NCBI GenBank assembly: GCA_036389485.1
Contig: DASVPR010000027.1
Location: forward strand, 1-64,000
DNA from: CADCVT01 sp036389485
GTDB lineage: Bacteria > Actinomycetota > Thermoleophilia > Solirubrobacterales > Solirubrobacteraceae
Reading direction: 5' to 3'
DNA: 64,000 nt
Shown: piece by piece, positions 49,996-59,221 of the stretch
How positions within the stretch are numbered: the stretch's first letter is position 1
Layout of the letters: each line of letters opens with the position of its first letter
Notes under the pieces: generated by a model
The model's input: only the letters and a program-made list of their open reading frames with translations
Database searches by the model: none
Told to the model about the DNA's origin: nothing
Program-made: the position numbers and the translations under genes

Positions 49996-51519
49996 CTACG
50001 AGATCGGCCCGGTGGCGGCGATGCGGTCGCGGCGGTGGACCGAGCGCAGCGCGCGGGCGAGCCGGCGGGCGCCCTCGTCGAACCGCTCCGGCGCGACGAG
50101 GGAGAACGACAGGCGCAGGCTGGTGCGGCCGGTCGGCTCCGGCTCGGCGGCGCCGCCGGGGAGGAACGTCACGCCCTCGCGCAGCGCCTCGGCGTAGAGC
50201 AGCCGCTCGTCGACCGGGCGGTTCAGCGTGACCCAGAGGTTGTGGCCGCCGCGCGGGACGATCCACGTCGCCGCGTCGGCCAGGTGGCGCTCGAGCGCCG
50301 CGAGCATCGCGTCGCGCCGTTCGCGGTACAGCTCGGCGGTCGCGCGGACGTGCTCCTCGTAGTCGCCGTCGCGCAGCAGCGAGGCGGCGACGAGCTGCGT
50401 CATCGCCGGCGTGTGCAGGTCGCTGTTCATCTTCAGGTGCGCGAGGCGGGCGAGGACCGACCCCTGCGCGGCGATCCACCCGATCCGCAGCCCGCCGGCG
50501 ACCGTCTTCGACAGCGAGTCGACGTGGATGACGTGCGCGGGCGCGTCGGCGCGCAGGCTCTGCCCGCGCGGCCCCTCGAACGTGAGCCCCGCGTACACGC
50601 CGTCGTCGACGACGAAGAACGAGCGCTCCTGCGCCAGCGCGACGAGCCGCTCCCGCCGCTCGGCCGAGAGCATCGCGCCGGTCGGGTTCTGGCACGAGGA
50701 CTGCAGGACGACGAGCTTGACCTCGTGGCGGGCGAGGATGCGCTCGATCGCGTCGACGTCGGCGCCGTCGGCGTCGACCGGCATCGGGAGCGTGCGCGCG
50801 CCGGCCGCCTCGAGCGAGCTGACGGTGCCGGTGAACGTGGGCGACTCGACGACGGCGACGTCGCCAGGCTCGAGCAGCGCCCGCGCGACGAGGTCGATCG
50901 CCTGGCGGGCCCCGGTCGTGACGACGATCTCGTGGGGCGAGCGGGCGAAGCCGTGCCGCGTGCCCAGCTCGGCGAGCGCGTCGCGCAGCGCGGGCGTGCC
51001 CTCGACGGGGTTGTAGAAGAGCGCCTGGTCGAGCTGCTCGGTGAGCATGCGCTGCCCCGCCTCGACGATCGCCTCGCGCGGGAACGAGGCGGGGTCGGGC
51101 CAGCCCGCGGAGAGCGCGATGACGTCGTCGCCGTCGGGCTGGCGGAACGACTCCTGGAGCATCTGCTCGGCGTAGCTCTGCGTGCGGCGAGGGAGGGCGG
51201 CGAGCTGCCAGGTGTCGTCGTTGGCGTCGGCGGCGACGATGCCGCTCACGGGTGGGCGCGTGCGGACGAACGTGCCGCGGCCGACGGTTGCCGTCGTGTA
51301 GCCGAGCTCGCCGAGGCGGCGGTACACGCGCGCGGCGGTCAGCGGGTTGATGGCGGCCTGCTCGGCCAGCGCGCGGGTCGTCGGGAGCTTCGTCCCGGGG
51401 AGCAGCTCGCCCTCGTCGATCAGGGCCGCGAAGCGCTCCACGAGCTGCTGGGTAACCGAGCGTTCGCCGTCCCTGCTGATATCACTCAAGTTGATGTTGT
51501 AGGACATTGATTCAGTCAC
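49996..51519 (-). CDS. MocR/GabR-type regulator (GntR HTH + aminotransferase-like domain)
   Basis: 507 residues from GTG 51519 (ATG 51507 is an alternative that loses 4 residues). N-terminal winged helix of GntR type (about 20-90; GELLPGTKLPTTRALAEQAAINPLTAARVYRRLGELG) followed by a class-I PLP aminotransferase fold (LSAGWPDPASFP, SSCQNPTGAMLS, SLSKTVAGGLRIGW with the PLP Lys). MocR proteins sense amino compounds by forming an external aldimine. The adjacent C26 hydrolase is a plausible target, as GabR controls GABA use. TAGTAT (51535-51530) is a candidate -10. Confidence 0.9.
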   Translation of the reverse strand: MTESMSYNINLSDISRDGERSVTQQLVERFAALIDEGELLPGTKLPTTRALAEQAAINPLTAARVYRRLGELGYTTATVGRGTFVRTRPPVSGIVAADANDDTWQLAALPRRTQSYAEQMLQESFRQPDGDDVIALSAGWPDPASFPREAIVEAGQRMLTEQLDQALFYNPVEGTPALRDALAELGTRHGFARSPHEIVVTTGARQAIDLVARALLEPGDVAVVESPTFTGTVSSLEAAGARTLPMPVDADGADVDAIERILARHEVKLVVLQSSCQNPTGAMLSAERRERLVALAQERSFFVVDDGVYAGLTFEGPRGQSLRADAPAHVIHVDSLSKTVAGGLRIGWIAAQGSVLARLAHLKMNSDLHTPAMTQLVAASLLRDGDYEEHVRATAELYRERRDAMLAALERHLADAATWIVPRGGHNLWVTLNRPVDERLLYAEALREGVTFLPGGAAEPEPTGRTSLRLSFSLVAPERFDEGARRLARALRSVHRRDRIAATGPIS

Positions 51520-51575
51520 TCAATCGCGGATACTAGTCGCACAACTTGCCCTGTTCCGCCACGAAGGATCGCACA

Positions 51576-51893
51576 ATGTCCCGCGCAATGCCAACCGTCA
51601 CCTCATTGTCTTACGAGCCGGCGATCTCGATCCGGCGCGCCGGCGACCGCGACCACCGGTCGATCGAGCGGCTCGCCGCGCTGGACTCGGCGCCCGCGCC
51701 GAGGCAGCCGGTGCTGCTGGCGGAGGTCGACGGCGAGCCGTGGGCCGCGTTGAGCCTCCACGACGGTCACGCCGTCGCCGACCCGTTCCGCCGCTCCGCC
51801 GGCGTCCTCGAGCTCCTCCGCGCCCGCGCCGGCCAGAAGCAGTCGCGGCGGGCGCCCGGCCGCCCCCTCCTCGCCCCGCGCTGGGCGGCCTGA
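51576..51893 (+). CDS. Small conserved actinobacterial protein of unknown function
   Basis: 105 residues; ATG 51576 is preceded by GAAGGA. The body ISIRRAGDRDHRSIERLAALDSAP, LLAEVDGEPWAALSLHDGHAVADPFRRSAGVLELLRARA looks like the N-terminal half of a GNAT-like fold (beta-alpha-beta-beta) but stops before the acetyl-CoA-binding P-loop. It is therefore probably not an acetyltransferase. Proteins of this pattern recur in high-GC Actinobacteria. Divergent from the MocR gene. Confidence 0.7.
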   Translation: MSRAMPTVTSLSYEPAISIRRAGDRDHRSIERLAALDSAPAPRQPVLLAEVDGEPWAALSLHDGHAVADPFRRSAGVLELLRARAGQKQSRRAPGRPLLAPRWAA

Positions 51894-51904
51894 GAGGGTC
51901 CGTT

Positions 51905-51938
51905 CGGCCCGCCGCCGCGTCCTCCCGGCGGCGGGCCG
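51905..51938. terminator. Bidirectional terminator hairpin
   Basis: CGGCCCGCCGCC (51905-51916) pairs perfectly with GGCGGCGGGCCG (51927-51938) around a 10-nt loop, between the convergent ends at 51893 and 51944. Confidence 0.6.
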
Positions 51939-51943
51939 CGCCC

Positions 51944-52834
51944 TCACGCGGCGCCCTCCGCCGGCACCGCGGCGCGCCGTCCGACCCGCACGGTCGCGAC
52001 CGCGATCCCTCCGAGCACGACCGCCACGCCGGCGACCTGCACGAGCGACGGCTCCTCGCCCAGGATCGCCATCGCGAGCGCGACGCTCGCGACCGGCTGC
52101 GCGAGCAGGATGATCGACGTGACCGCGGCGGGCAGCTGCGGCAGCGACGTCGAGATGAGCATCCAGCCGAGGACCTGCGAGCTGAGCGCGAGCAGGACGA
52201 GCCACCCCTGCGCCGGCCAGCCGGGGAGCAGGTCGACGGTGCCGAGCGCCGCGCCCGCGGCGAGCGACCCGCCCGCGGCCCACGCGGTCGCCTCGAAGAG
52301 CGGCCCGGCCGGGCGGCCGGCGTTCGCGCTGCGCAGCAGCAGGATGAACGCGGCGTACGCGAGCGACGTCAGCACGCCGAAGAGCACGCCGCGCGCCGGC
52401 TCGTCGCCGTACGCGCCCTGCTCGAGCGCTCCGGAGATCAGGACCACGCCGACCAGGACGACCGGCACGGCGGCGACGACCCGCGCCTCCGGTCGCTCGC
52501 CGAGCGTCGCCCACGCGACGAAGGCGACGAGCACCACCTGCAGGTTGCCGAGCACCGTTGCGAGCCCGGCGCCGACGTCCGCGATCGCGTGGTGCCAGAA
52601 GACGAGGTCGGCGGCGAAGCAGAGGCCGGCGAGCGCGAGCACGAACCGTCGCGGCGGGCGGGGGCCGAGACGCCGCGCCTCGAGCCACGCGAGCACGGCG
52701 AGCGCGGGCAGCGCGTAGAGGCAGCGGAAGAACGCCGCCGTCTCGGGCGCGACTCCGGCCAGCCGGACGAGGATCCCCGAGAACGCGATCGTCAGCGCGC
52801 CGGCGAGGGCGATGGCGACGGGACGATCGGTCAC
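51944..52834 (-). CDS. DMT-superfamily EamA-type transporter
   Basis: 296 residues with ten hydrophobic segments in two EamA repeats (LVRLAGVAPETAAFFRCLYALP in repeat 1, LPQLPAAVTSIILLAQPVASV in repeat 2). Probably exports an amino acid or other metabolite across the cytoplasmic membrane. Two GTG codons are adjacent (52837 and 52834); the second is 6 nt after TACGGT (52846-52841, minus strand) and was chosen on that basis. Divergent from an AraC regulator that may control it. Confidence 0.88.
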   Translation of the reverse strand: MTDRPVAIALAGALTIAFSGILVRLAGVAPETAAFFRCLYALPALAVLAWLEARRLGPRPPRRFVLALAGLCFAADLVFWHHAIADVGAGLATVLGNLQVVLVAFVAWATLGERPEARVVAAVPVVLVGVVLISGALEQGAYGDEPARGVLFGVLTSLAYAAFILLLRSANAGRPAGPLFEATAWAAGGSLAAGAALGTVDLLPGWPAQGWLVLLALSSQVLGWMLISTSLPQLPAAVTSIILLAQPVASVALAMAILGEEPSLVQVAGVAVVLGGIAVATVRVGRRAAVPAEGAA

Positions 52835-52838
52835 CACC

Positions 52839-52861
52839 TCACCGTACGAGGGGCTCGGTGA
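52839..52861. promoter_or_regulatory. Inverted repeat at the eamA promoter
   Basis: TCACCG (52839-52844) and CGGTGA (52856-52861) form a 6-bp inverted repeat around 11 bases that overlaps the minus-strand -10 TACGGT. Candidate operator for the divergent AraC-type regulator. Confidence 0.35.
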
Positions 52862-52927
52862 CGCACCGCACTCTTACGAAGTCGCGCCGCGCGGTAAGCC
52901 CAGAACGATGGAAAGGCGGACGAGCAC

Positions 52928-53731
52928 ATGAGCACCCTCGTCGTCCCGAGCCTGCCGACGACGCGCTTCGCCGGGGCGCTCGACGACGTGCGGGTCCGTG
53001 TCGGGGCGATCGGGTCCTGCCGTCCGCCGCTGGTGCCGGGCCCGCATGCGCACGAGTACTTCGCCGTCCTGCTGTTCGGCGAGGCGGGCGGATGGCACGA
53101 GCTCGGCGGGGTGCGCCGCGAGGTCGAGCCCGGTGCCCTCGTCGCGATTCCGCCGGGCGCGGCGCACGACGTCGCCGCGGTCGGGGGCGCCACCGTGGCG
53201 TTCATGCCGGACGCGGTGAGCGAGGCCCGACCCCCCGCGGGGTCGTGCACGGTGGCGATCGCGAGCGGCGACCGCGCCGAGCTGAGCGGGACGATCGAGG
53301 CGCTGGACCGCGAGCTGCGCGATCGGCGCCCGGGCTTCCGCGCCGCCGTGCGCGCCCAGCTCAGCCTGCTCCTCGTCGGGGTCCGCAGACTCGTCGGCGA
53401 CGAGCCGCCGGACGATCCGCTGCTCAGGGACGTCCTCGAGGTCATCGACAGCCGCTTCCGCGGCCCGCTCTCCCTCGAGGCGATCGCCGCGCACGTCAGC
53501 CGCTCGCCGCGGCATCTGTCGCGCCTCGTGAGCGCGCTCACCGGCGCGACGGTCATGCGCCTGGTGGACGACCGCCGCATGGAGGAGGCGCGCCACCTGC
53601 TGATCGACACCGACGCGCAGGTCGACGTCATCGCGCGCATGATCGGGTTCAGCGACGACGGCTACTTCCGCCGCCGCTTCCGCGCCGCCCACGGCGCGTC
53701 GCCGACCGAGTGGCGTCGCGAGCACACCTGA
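52928..53731 (+). CDS. AraC-family transcriptional regulator with cupin sensor
   Basis: 267 residues. N-terminal cupin (HAHEYFAVLLFGEAGGWHEL, VAIPPGAAHDV) of the AraC arabinose-binding type, then two helix-turn-helix motifs at the C-terminus (SLEAIAAHVSRSPRHLSRL and VDVIARMIGFSDDGYFRRRF, ending GASPTEWRR). Senses an unknown small molecule. The divergent EamA exporter is the likeliest target, a common arrangement for export regulators. Confidence 0.92.
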   Translation: MSTLVVPSLPTTRFAGALDDVRVRVGAIGSCRPPLVPGPHAHEYFAVLLFGEAGGWHELGGVRREVEPGALVAIPPGAAHDVAAVGGATVAFMPDAVSEARPPAGSCTVAIASGDRAELSGTIEALDRELRDRRPGFRAAVRAQLSLLLVGVRRLVGDEPPDDPLLRDVLEVIDSRFRGPLSLEAIAAHVSRSPRHLSRLVSALTGATVMRLVDDRRMEEARHLLIDTDAQVDVIARMIGFSDDGYFRRRFRAAHGASPTEWRREHT

Positions 53732-53824
53732 CCGCATCGTCCTGGCACAGGGCCGGATCGCCTCTGGCGGCGACACACCGGATACAGGAGATTCAAGGGG
53801 AACCCCTTCCGTCAAGGAGACCCC

Positions 53825-55240
53825 ATGAAGCTCTGGACGGCCTGCCTGTGCGCTCTTCTGTGCGCGGCGGTCGTCGTGTCGCCCGCGTACGCGACCGACG
53901 ACTTCAGGCCCTGGAACCACCCGTACGGCAAGAAGCAGAAGTGCGCCAAGCTGAAGAACGGCACGAGCACGACGGCCGAGAACCGCGTCGCCCGGTACGC
54001 CGACTTCACCGTCGTCGACCCCGACGGCAACAACGGCTACCTGTTCCCCAACTACACGAACATGACCGGGGACAACACCGACATCTGCACGCCCTACTCG
54101 GGCGAGGTCCGCCTCGACCTGACCGAGGCGCTCAGCGTCGCCAATCAGGGCACGATCTACTTCCACAAGGGCGGCCAGGGCTACACGCCCGACAACGCGC
54201 CCTACGCCCACATCCGGTCCGCCGACCTGGCCGACCCCACCCAGGCGTTCATCGATCCGACGGGCAAGGAGCCGCCGGGGCCGATCCCGAAGGCCCGGCT
54301 CGACCAGTACGGGGCGGACCCTCTGACCAACCTCAAGGGCGCGGGCCGCAAGTGCACCGCGGACTACCCGGGCACGAACACGTACCAGGTGACCGCGGCC
54401 ATGGGCCCGCCGGCCGATTGGTTCTACTCGCCCGCCGTGGCGAGCGGCGCGCCGTATTACAAGTACGCGAACTCCGGTCGCTTCAAGAACGGCGACACGA
54501 GCCGCGACTACTCGTACCTGCAGTGGAGCTGGGTCGGCAAGTACCTCTGGGACAACACGACCCAGACCGAGTTCGCAGCGGGCAGCGGGTACGGGGCGGT
54601 CCGGACGATCCTCCCGCCGGGCACCGTGGTCACGCGCTGCGACGTCCAGGCGATCGTCAGCAGGGCGTACAAGCAGAACTCGACCGCCCCCATCGGCCGC
54701 GTCACGGGCATCTACGTGCGCGTCACCAAGGGCGGCAACGAGATGTACGGCTGGATGATGCACTCGTGGGAGCCGCTCACGGTGGGCGCCTCCGGCAACG
54801 TCGACGCGAGCTACCCGGTCAGGTACTGCGTGCTCGCACCGACGAGCAACCTCGGCTGCAAGCAGCAGCCGGATCCGCCGCCGCCTCCGCCGCCCCCGCC
54901 GCCGAACCCGGACCACGGCTGCTGCCTGGATCCGGACGAGACGCTGACGGCGGACCACTACATCATCTCGGACGACCGTCGCTACCAGCTGCTCATGCAG
55001 CAGGACGGCAACCTCGTCGAGTACGGGCCGAGCGGCCCGGTGTGGTCGTCGGGCACCTACAGCCCCGGGGCGCGGGTGACGATGCAGCTCGACGGCAACG
55101 TCGTCATCTACTCCTCCGGAGGGACGCCGATCTGGTCGACGAACACGTCGTGGTGCGGGCGAGCGACGCTCGTCGCGCAGAACGACAGCAACCTCGTCCT
55201 GTACCGCGCCACCGGCGGGGTGTGCTGGGCTCGCTACTAG
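53825..55240 (+). CDS. Exported protein with C-terminal bulb-type mannose-binding lectin domain
   Basis: 471 residues; ATG preceded by AAGGAG. Signal peptide about 1-23 (cleavage near AYA). Residues about 24-345 are an unrecognised, Cys- and aromatic-rich domain. A poly-Pro linker (about ten Pro) and CC pair lead to a B-lectin prism (about 375-471) with three complete mannose-site motifs of the form QxDxNxVxY: QQDGNLVEY, QLDGNVVIY and QNDSNLVLY. Known bulb lectins with such sites bind mannose-containing glycans, and some bacterial ones are bacteriocins (LlpA-type). Whether this is a lectin-like toxin, adhesin or wall-glycan binder is open. Confidence 0.85.
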   Translation: MKLWTACLCALLCAAVVVSPAYATDDFRPWNHPYGKKQKCAKLKNGTSTTAENRVARYADFTVVDPDGNNGYLFPNYTNMTGDNTDICTPYSGEVRLDLTEALSVANQGTIYFHKGGQGYTPDNAPYAHIRSADLADPTQAFIDPTGKEPPGPIPKARLDQYGADPLTNLKGAGRKCTADYPGTNTYQVTAAMGPPADWFYSPAVASGAPYYKYANSGRFKNGDTSRDYSYLQWSWVGKYLWDNTTQTEFAAGSGYGAVRTILPPGTVVTRCDVQAIVSRAYKQNSTAPIGRVTGIYVRVTKGGNEMYGWMMHSWEPLTVGASGNVDASYPVRYCVLAPTSNLGCKQQPDPPPPPPPPPPNPDHGCCLDPDETLTADHYIISDDRRYQLLMQQDGNLVEYGPSGPVWSSGTYSPGARVTMQLDGNVVIYSSGGTPIWSTNTSWCGRATLVAQNDSNLVLYRATGGVCWARY

Positions 55241-55262
55241 CAGCGGGCGAAGCCTGACCGCG

Positions 55263-57443
55263 CTAGGCCCGCGCCGGCTCCACGCCGGCGCGGGCCTCGT
55301 CCAGCCGCGGCAGCCAGTCGAGGCGCCGCGGCAGATACCAGTTCCAGGTGCCGAGCATCTTCATCGTCGCCGGGAGCAGCACCGCACGGACGATGGTCGC
55401 GTCGATGAGCACGGCGACGGCGAGGCCGACGCCGAACTGCTTCAGCTCGACGATGCCGAGGGTCGCGAAGACGCTGAACACGGCGACCATGACCATCGCG
55501 GCGCTGGTCACCACGCTCGCCGTCCCCTTGATCCCGTGCTCGACCGCCTCGTCCATCGGCATGCCGCGGTCGAACGCCTCGCGGATCCGCGAGAGCACGA
55601 ACACGTGGTAGTCCATCGAGAGGCCGAAGAGGATCACGAACAGCAGGATCGGCAGCCAGCTCGCGATGCTGCCGGTCGGCTCGAAGCCGAGCAGCGCCGA
55701 CCCCCAGCCGTGCTGGAAGACGAGCACGAGCACGCCGTACGCCGCGACGACCGACAGCAGGTTGAGGACGATCGCCTTCAGCGGGACGACGATCGACCGG
55801 AAGGTCATCATCAGGACGAGGAAGCCCATCCCGAGGACGAGGGCGAAGACGAGCGGCCCGCGCTCCACGGTGACGTCGCGCAGGTCGACCGAGGCGGCGG
55901 TCTGGCCGGTGACGTCCGCCTGCACGCCGGGCACCTTGCCGACGGTGGCGGGGATGACGTCCTCGCGCAGCGTCTCGAGCGCGCGCTCGGAGGCGTCCTC
56001 GACGCCGTCACCCGCGAGCGGCACGGCGACGCGCGCGACGCGCTTGCCGGGGCTGACGTCGACGCCGATCGGGGCGGCGACCCCGGGCGCGTCCTCCGCC
56101 TCCTCGCCGAGCGCGTCGATCGCCCGCGCGACCGGCGGCGCGGTCACGTCCTCGGCCTGCACGACGACGACCGCGGGGCGGCTGCCGCCGGGGAACGCGG
56201 CCTGCGCCTTCTCGAAGGTCTTCACCGCGGCCATGTCCTGGGGCAGCGACGCCATCCCCTGCTCGCGGAGGTCGAGGCCGACGACCGGCGCCGCAAGGGC
56301 GAGGAGCACCGCGGTGGCCGCGACGGCGCTGACGAGCGGACGCCTGAGCACGCGGCCGAGGACGGCGTTCCACAGGCGGCCGCCGTCGCCGGCGCGCACC
56401 TCGCGGCGCTTCGTGAACGGCAGGCGCCCGCGCTCGACCCGGTCGCCCAGCTTGGAGAGCAGCGCGGGCAGGACCGTCACCGAGCCGACCATCGCGATCG
56501 CGACGACGATGATGATCGCGAGCGCGTACGACGAGTACCACTTGTTGCCCGCGGCGAACATGCCGGCGACGCTCGCCATCACGGTGAAGCCCGAGACGAG
56601 GATCGCGCGGCCGGACGTCGCAGCGGCCGCCTCGAGCGCCGCCTCGCTCCCGCGGCCGGCCGCACGCTCTTCGCGTTCCCTCCGGAGATAGAAGAGCGCG
56701 TAGTCGACGCCGACGGCAAGGCCGATGAGCAGGATCACCGAGGCGCTGGACTCCTCCACGGGCAGCGCCTGGCTGGGGATCGCGATGAGGCCCATCCCGG
56801 CGGCGACGGCGGTGAGGCCGAGCAGGACGGGGATCCCCGCGGCGACCAGCGCGCCGAAGGCGAGGAAGAGGATCGCGAACGTGATCGGGACGCTGAACAG
56901 CTCGGCCTTCTGGAAGTCCGACTGCATCGTGTCGTCGTAGGCCTTCATGATCGAGCCGTCGCCCGTCTGCTCGATCCCGACGCCGAGGTGGGTCTTGCGC
57001 GCCATGTCGAGGGACGCGGAGATGGGGATCACGGCCTCGCCGGCGTCGTCGACGTCGCCCTTCAGCTGGAGCTGCAGCAGGGCCGAGCGCTGGTCGTCGC
57101 TGACCTGCGGGCCATGGACGACGGTGACGCGCCCGCTGCTCAGCGCGTCGGCGCGGATGTCCGCGATGGCGTCCTTCACGATCGGCGCATGGACGGTGCG
57201 GCCCTTCGGCGCGCTGACGAGGATGGTCTCCGTCGCGGCGTCGCGCAAGCCGGCGTCGTGGAGCGCCTGGTCGGCCCGGCCGGACTCGCCCGTTCCCTTC
57301 TCGTGCGCGGTGAGCGTGTTCGTGCCGACCGCGCCGCCGATCCCGACGGCGAGGACGACGAAGACGAGCCACCCGACGATCGCCCGGCGGCGATGCTGGG
57401 CGGACCAGCGGCCGGCTCTGGCGGCGATGTTGGTCGATGGCAT
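55263..57443 (-). CDS. MMPL-family RND transporter
   Basis: 726 residues, about twelve membrane segments in two halves. One segment after the N-terminus is followed by a large extracytoplasmic loop, then five segments; this is repeated. Proton-relay motifs lie in GLAVGVDYALF and GLSMDYHVFVLSRIREAF. MMPL proteins export lipids, lipopeptides or drugs. Shares features with actinobacterial YdfJ/MmpL-like proteins; the cargo is not deducible. The 3' end of the coding sequence forms a strong hairpin just before the stop. Confidence 0.92.
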   Translation of the reverse strand: MPSTNIAARAGRWSAQHRRRAIVGWLVFVVLAVGIGGAVGTNTLTAHEKGTGESGRADQALHDAGLRDAATETILVSAPKGRTVHAPIVKDAIADIRADALSSGRVTVVHGPQVSDDQRSALLQLQLKGDVDDAGEAVIPISASLDMARKTHLGVGIEQTGDGSIMKAYDDTMQSDFQKAELFSVPITFAILFLAFGALVAAGIPVLLGLTAVAAGMGLIAIPSQALPVEESSASVILLIGLAVGVDYALFYLRREREERAAGRGSEAALEAAAATSGRAILVSGFTVMASVAGMFAAGNKWYSSYALAIIIVVAIAMVGSVTVLPALLSKLGDRVERGRLPFTKRREVRAGDGGRLWNAVLGRVLRRPLVSAVAATAVLLALAAPVVGLDLREQGMASLPQDMAAVKTFEKAQAAFPGGSRPAVVVVQAEDVTAPPVARAIDALGEEAEDAPGVAAPIGVDVSPGKRVARVAVPLAGDGVEDASERALETLREDVIPATVGKVPGVQADVTGQTAASVDLRDVTVERGPLVFALVLGMGFLVLMMTFRSIVVPLKAIVLNLLSVVAAYGVLVLVFQHGWGSALLGFEPTGSIASWLPILLFVILFGLSMDYHVFVLSRIREAFDRGMPMDEAVEHGIKGTASVVTSAAMVMVAVFSVFATLGIVELKQFGVGLAVAVLIDATIVRAVLLPATMKMLGTWNWYLPRRLDWLPRLDEARAGVEPARA
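55266..55296. terminator. Strong bidirectional hairpin at the convergent lectin/MMPL ends
   Basis: GGCCCGCGCCGGC (55266-55278) is perfectly complementary to 55284-55296 around a 5-nt loop: 13 GC-rich base pairs. It lies 26 bp after the lectin stop and within the last codons of the MMPL gene. Confidence 0.6.
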
Positions 57444-57503
57444 GGCGCCATGCTGCCGCCGCCGGCCCCGGCTGACATCGGGGAAGCCCCTAGACCTGGA
57501 CCC

Positions 57504-57526
57504 CGGCGCCCCCCGGTGAGGCGCCG
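57504..57526. promoter_or_regulatory. Inverted repeat in the MMPL/GltB-like divergent region
   Basis: CGGCGCC (57504-57510) and GGCGCCG (57520-57526) form a 7-bp inverted repeat with a 9-nt centre, 25 bp upstream of the GTG at 57551. Candidate operator; TACACG (57539-57544) 6 nt before the GTG is a weak -10. Confidence 0.35.
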
Positions 57527-57550
57527 TGCCGATCGGGGTACACGGAGGCC

Positions 57551-59221
57551 GTGGGCAGGCTTCGTCGCATCGGGAGCGCGGCCGCCGGCGCGGCGCTCGC
57601 CGGCGTCGCCGCGTACGACCTCCGCCAGAAGCGCCACGCGATCCTGCGCAACTTCCCGGTCGTCGGGCACTTCCGCTACCTGCTCGAGGAGGTCGGGCCG
57701 GAGCTGCGGCAGTACATCGTCACCTCCAACGACGAGGAGCGCCCGTTCTCCCGCGACCAGCGCCGGTGGGTCTACGCGTCGTCGAAGCGCGAGATCAACA
57801 CGTTCGGCTTCGGGACCGACAACGACCTCGAGAACGTCGAGGGCGGGCTGCTCGTGCTCAAGCAGGCGATGTTCCCGGCGCCCCCGCCGCAGAAGGGGAC
57901 GGTCGGGTCGGGGCCCGAGTACGTGCTGCCGTGCGCGAAGGTGCTCGGCGCCGCGCACGGCCGGCGGCACGCGTTCCGGCCGCGGTCGGTCGTGAACATC
58001 TCGGGGATGAGCTACGGGTCGCTGTCGCCCGTGGCCGTCGAGGCGCTGAACCGCGGCGCGGCGCTCGCGCCGTGCCTGCACAACACCGGCGAGGGCGGGC
58101 TCGCGCCGGCGCACAAGCAGGGCGGCGAGCTGATCTACCAGATCGGGACCGGCTACTTCGGCTGCCGCGGCGAGGACGGCCGGTTCTCGCTCGAGCGGCT
58201 GCGCGACCGGATCGCGGAGGCGCCGGTCCGGGCGATCGAGATCAAGCTCTCGCAGGGCGCGAAGCCGGGCCTGGGCGGCATGCTCCCGGGCGCGAAGGTC
58301 ACCGCGGAGATCGCGGCGATCCGCGGCGTGCCGGAGGGCGAGGACTGCGTGTCGCCCGCGCGGCACACCGCGTTCTCGAACGTCGACGAGCTGATCGAGT
58401 TCGTCGAGACGGTCGCGGAGGACACCGGGCTCCCGGTCGGGATCAAGGGCGCCGTCGGGCGGATCGAGTTCTGGGAGGAGCTGGCGCAGCGGATGGCGGC
58501 GACCGGCGGCGGGCCGGACTACGTCGCGATCGACGGCGCGGAGGGCGGCACCGGCGCGGCGCCGCTGACGTTCTCGGATCACGTCGCGCTGCCGTTCAAG
58601 GTCGGGTTCTCGCGCGCGTTCGCCGCGTTCGCGCGCGCGGGGATCACGGACGACGTCGTGTTCGTCGGCGCGGGCCGCCTCGGCCTGCCGGACACGGCGC
58701 TGTTCGGGTTCGCGCTCGGCGTCGACATGGTGCACGTCGCCCGCGAGGCGATGCTGGCGATCGGGTGCATCCAGGCCCAGCGCTGCCACACCGACACCTG
58801 CCCGACCGGCGTCGCGACGCACTCGAAGTGGCTGATGCGCGGCCTCGACCCGACGCTGAAGGGCGCGCGCGCCGCGAACTACGTGCGGGCGCTGCGCGGC
58901 GAGCTGCTCTCGCTCTCCCGGTCCTGCGGCGTCCGCCATCCCTCGTTGATGACGCCCGACCACGTCGAGATCGTGCAGGAGGGCTTCGGGACCGCGCGCC
59001 TGGAGGAGCTGTTCGGCTACGAGCCGGAATGGCGCGACATCTCTTCGGACCGTGCCCGCGAGATCGAGGCGCTCCTCGGCCCCGACGCCGGCGCGCCGCC
59101 GCAGCCCGGCCCCGAGAGCGGCCCGGTCGTCGGCGACGAGTCCGGAGCCGGCGAGGGCTCCGGCGAGCAGGAGATGGCGTCGGCCCGCGGCGGCTCGGGC
59201 GGCGCCGCCGGCGGCGACTAG
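57551..59221 (+). CDS. FMN-binding glutamate-synthase-family protein (stand-alone GltB synthase domain)
   Basis: 556 residues, GTG start. An N-terminal hydrophobic/basic segment (AAAGAALAGVAAYDLRQKRHA) precedes the TIM-barrel synthase domain: GMSYGSLSPVAVEALNRGA, HNTGEGGLAPAHKQGG, SQGAKPGLGGMLPG, AIDGAEGGTGAAP, and the 3Fe-4S cluster motif CIQAQRCHTDTCPTGVAT. There is no glutamine amidotransferase domain, so ammonia or another amide would be needed. The C-terminal 50 residues are Gly/Ser/Glu-rich disorder. In many bacteria such proteins act as ferredoxin-linked oxidoreductases of unknown substrate. Confidence 0.9.
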   Translation: MGRLRRIGSAAAGAALAGVAAYDLRQKRHAILRNFPVVGHFRYLLEEVGPELRQYIVTSNDEERPFSRDQRRWVYASSKREINTFGFGTDNDLENVEGGLLVLKQAMFPAPPPQKGTVGSGPEYVLPCAKVLGAAHGRRHAFRPRSVVNISGMSYGSLSPVAVEALNRGAALAPCLHNTGEGGLAPAHKQGGELIYQIGTGYFGCRGEDGRFSLERLRDRIAEAPVRAIEIKLSQGAKPGLGGMLPGAKVTAEIAAIRGVPEGEDCVSPARHTAFSNVDELIEFVETVAEDTGLPVGIKGAVGRIEFWEELAQRMAATGGGPDYVAIDGAEGGTGAAPLTFSDHVALPFKVGFSRAFAAFARAGITDDVVFVGAGRLGLPDTALFGFALGVDMVHVAREAMLAIGCIQAQRCHTDTCPTGVATHSKWLMRGLDPTLKGARAANYVRALRGELLSLSRSCGVRHPSLMTPDHVEIVQEGFGTARLEELFGYEPEWRDISSDRAREIEALLGPDAGAPPQPGPESGPVVGDESGAGEGSGEQEMASARGGSGGAAGGD

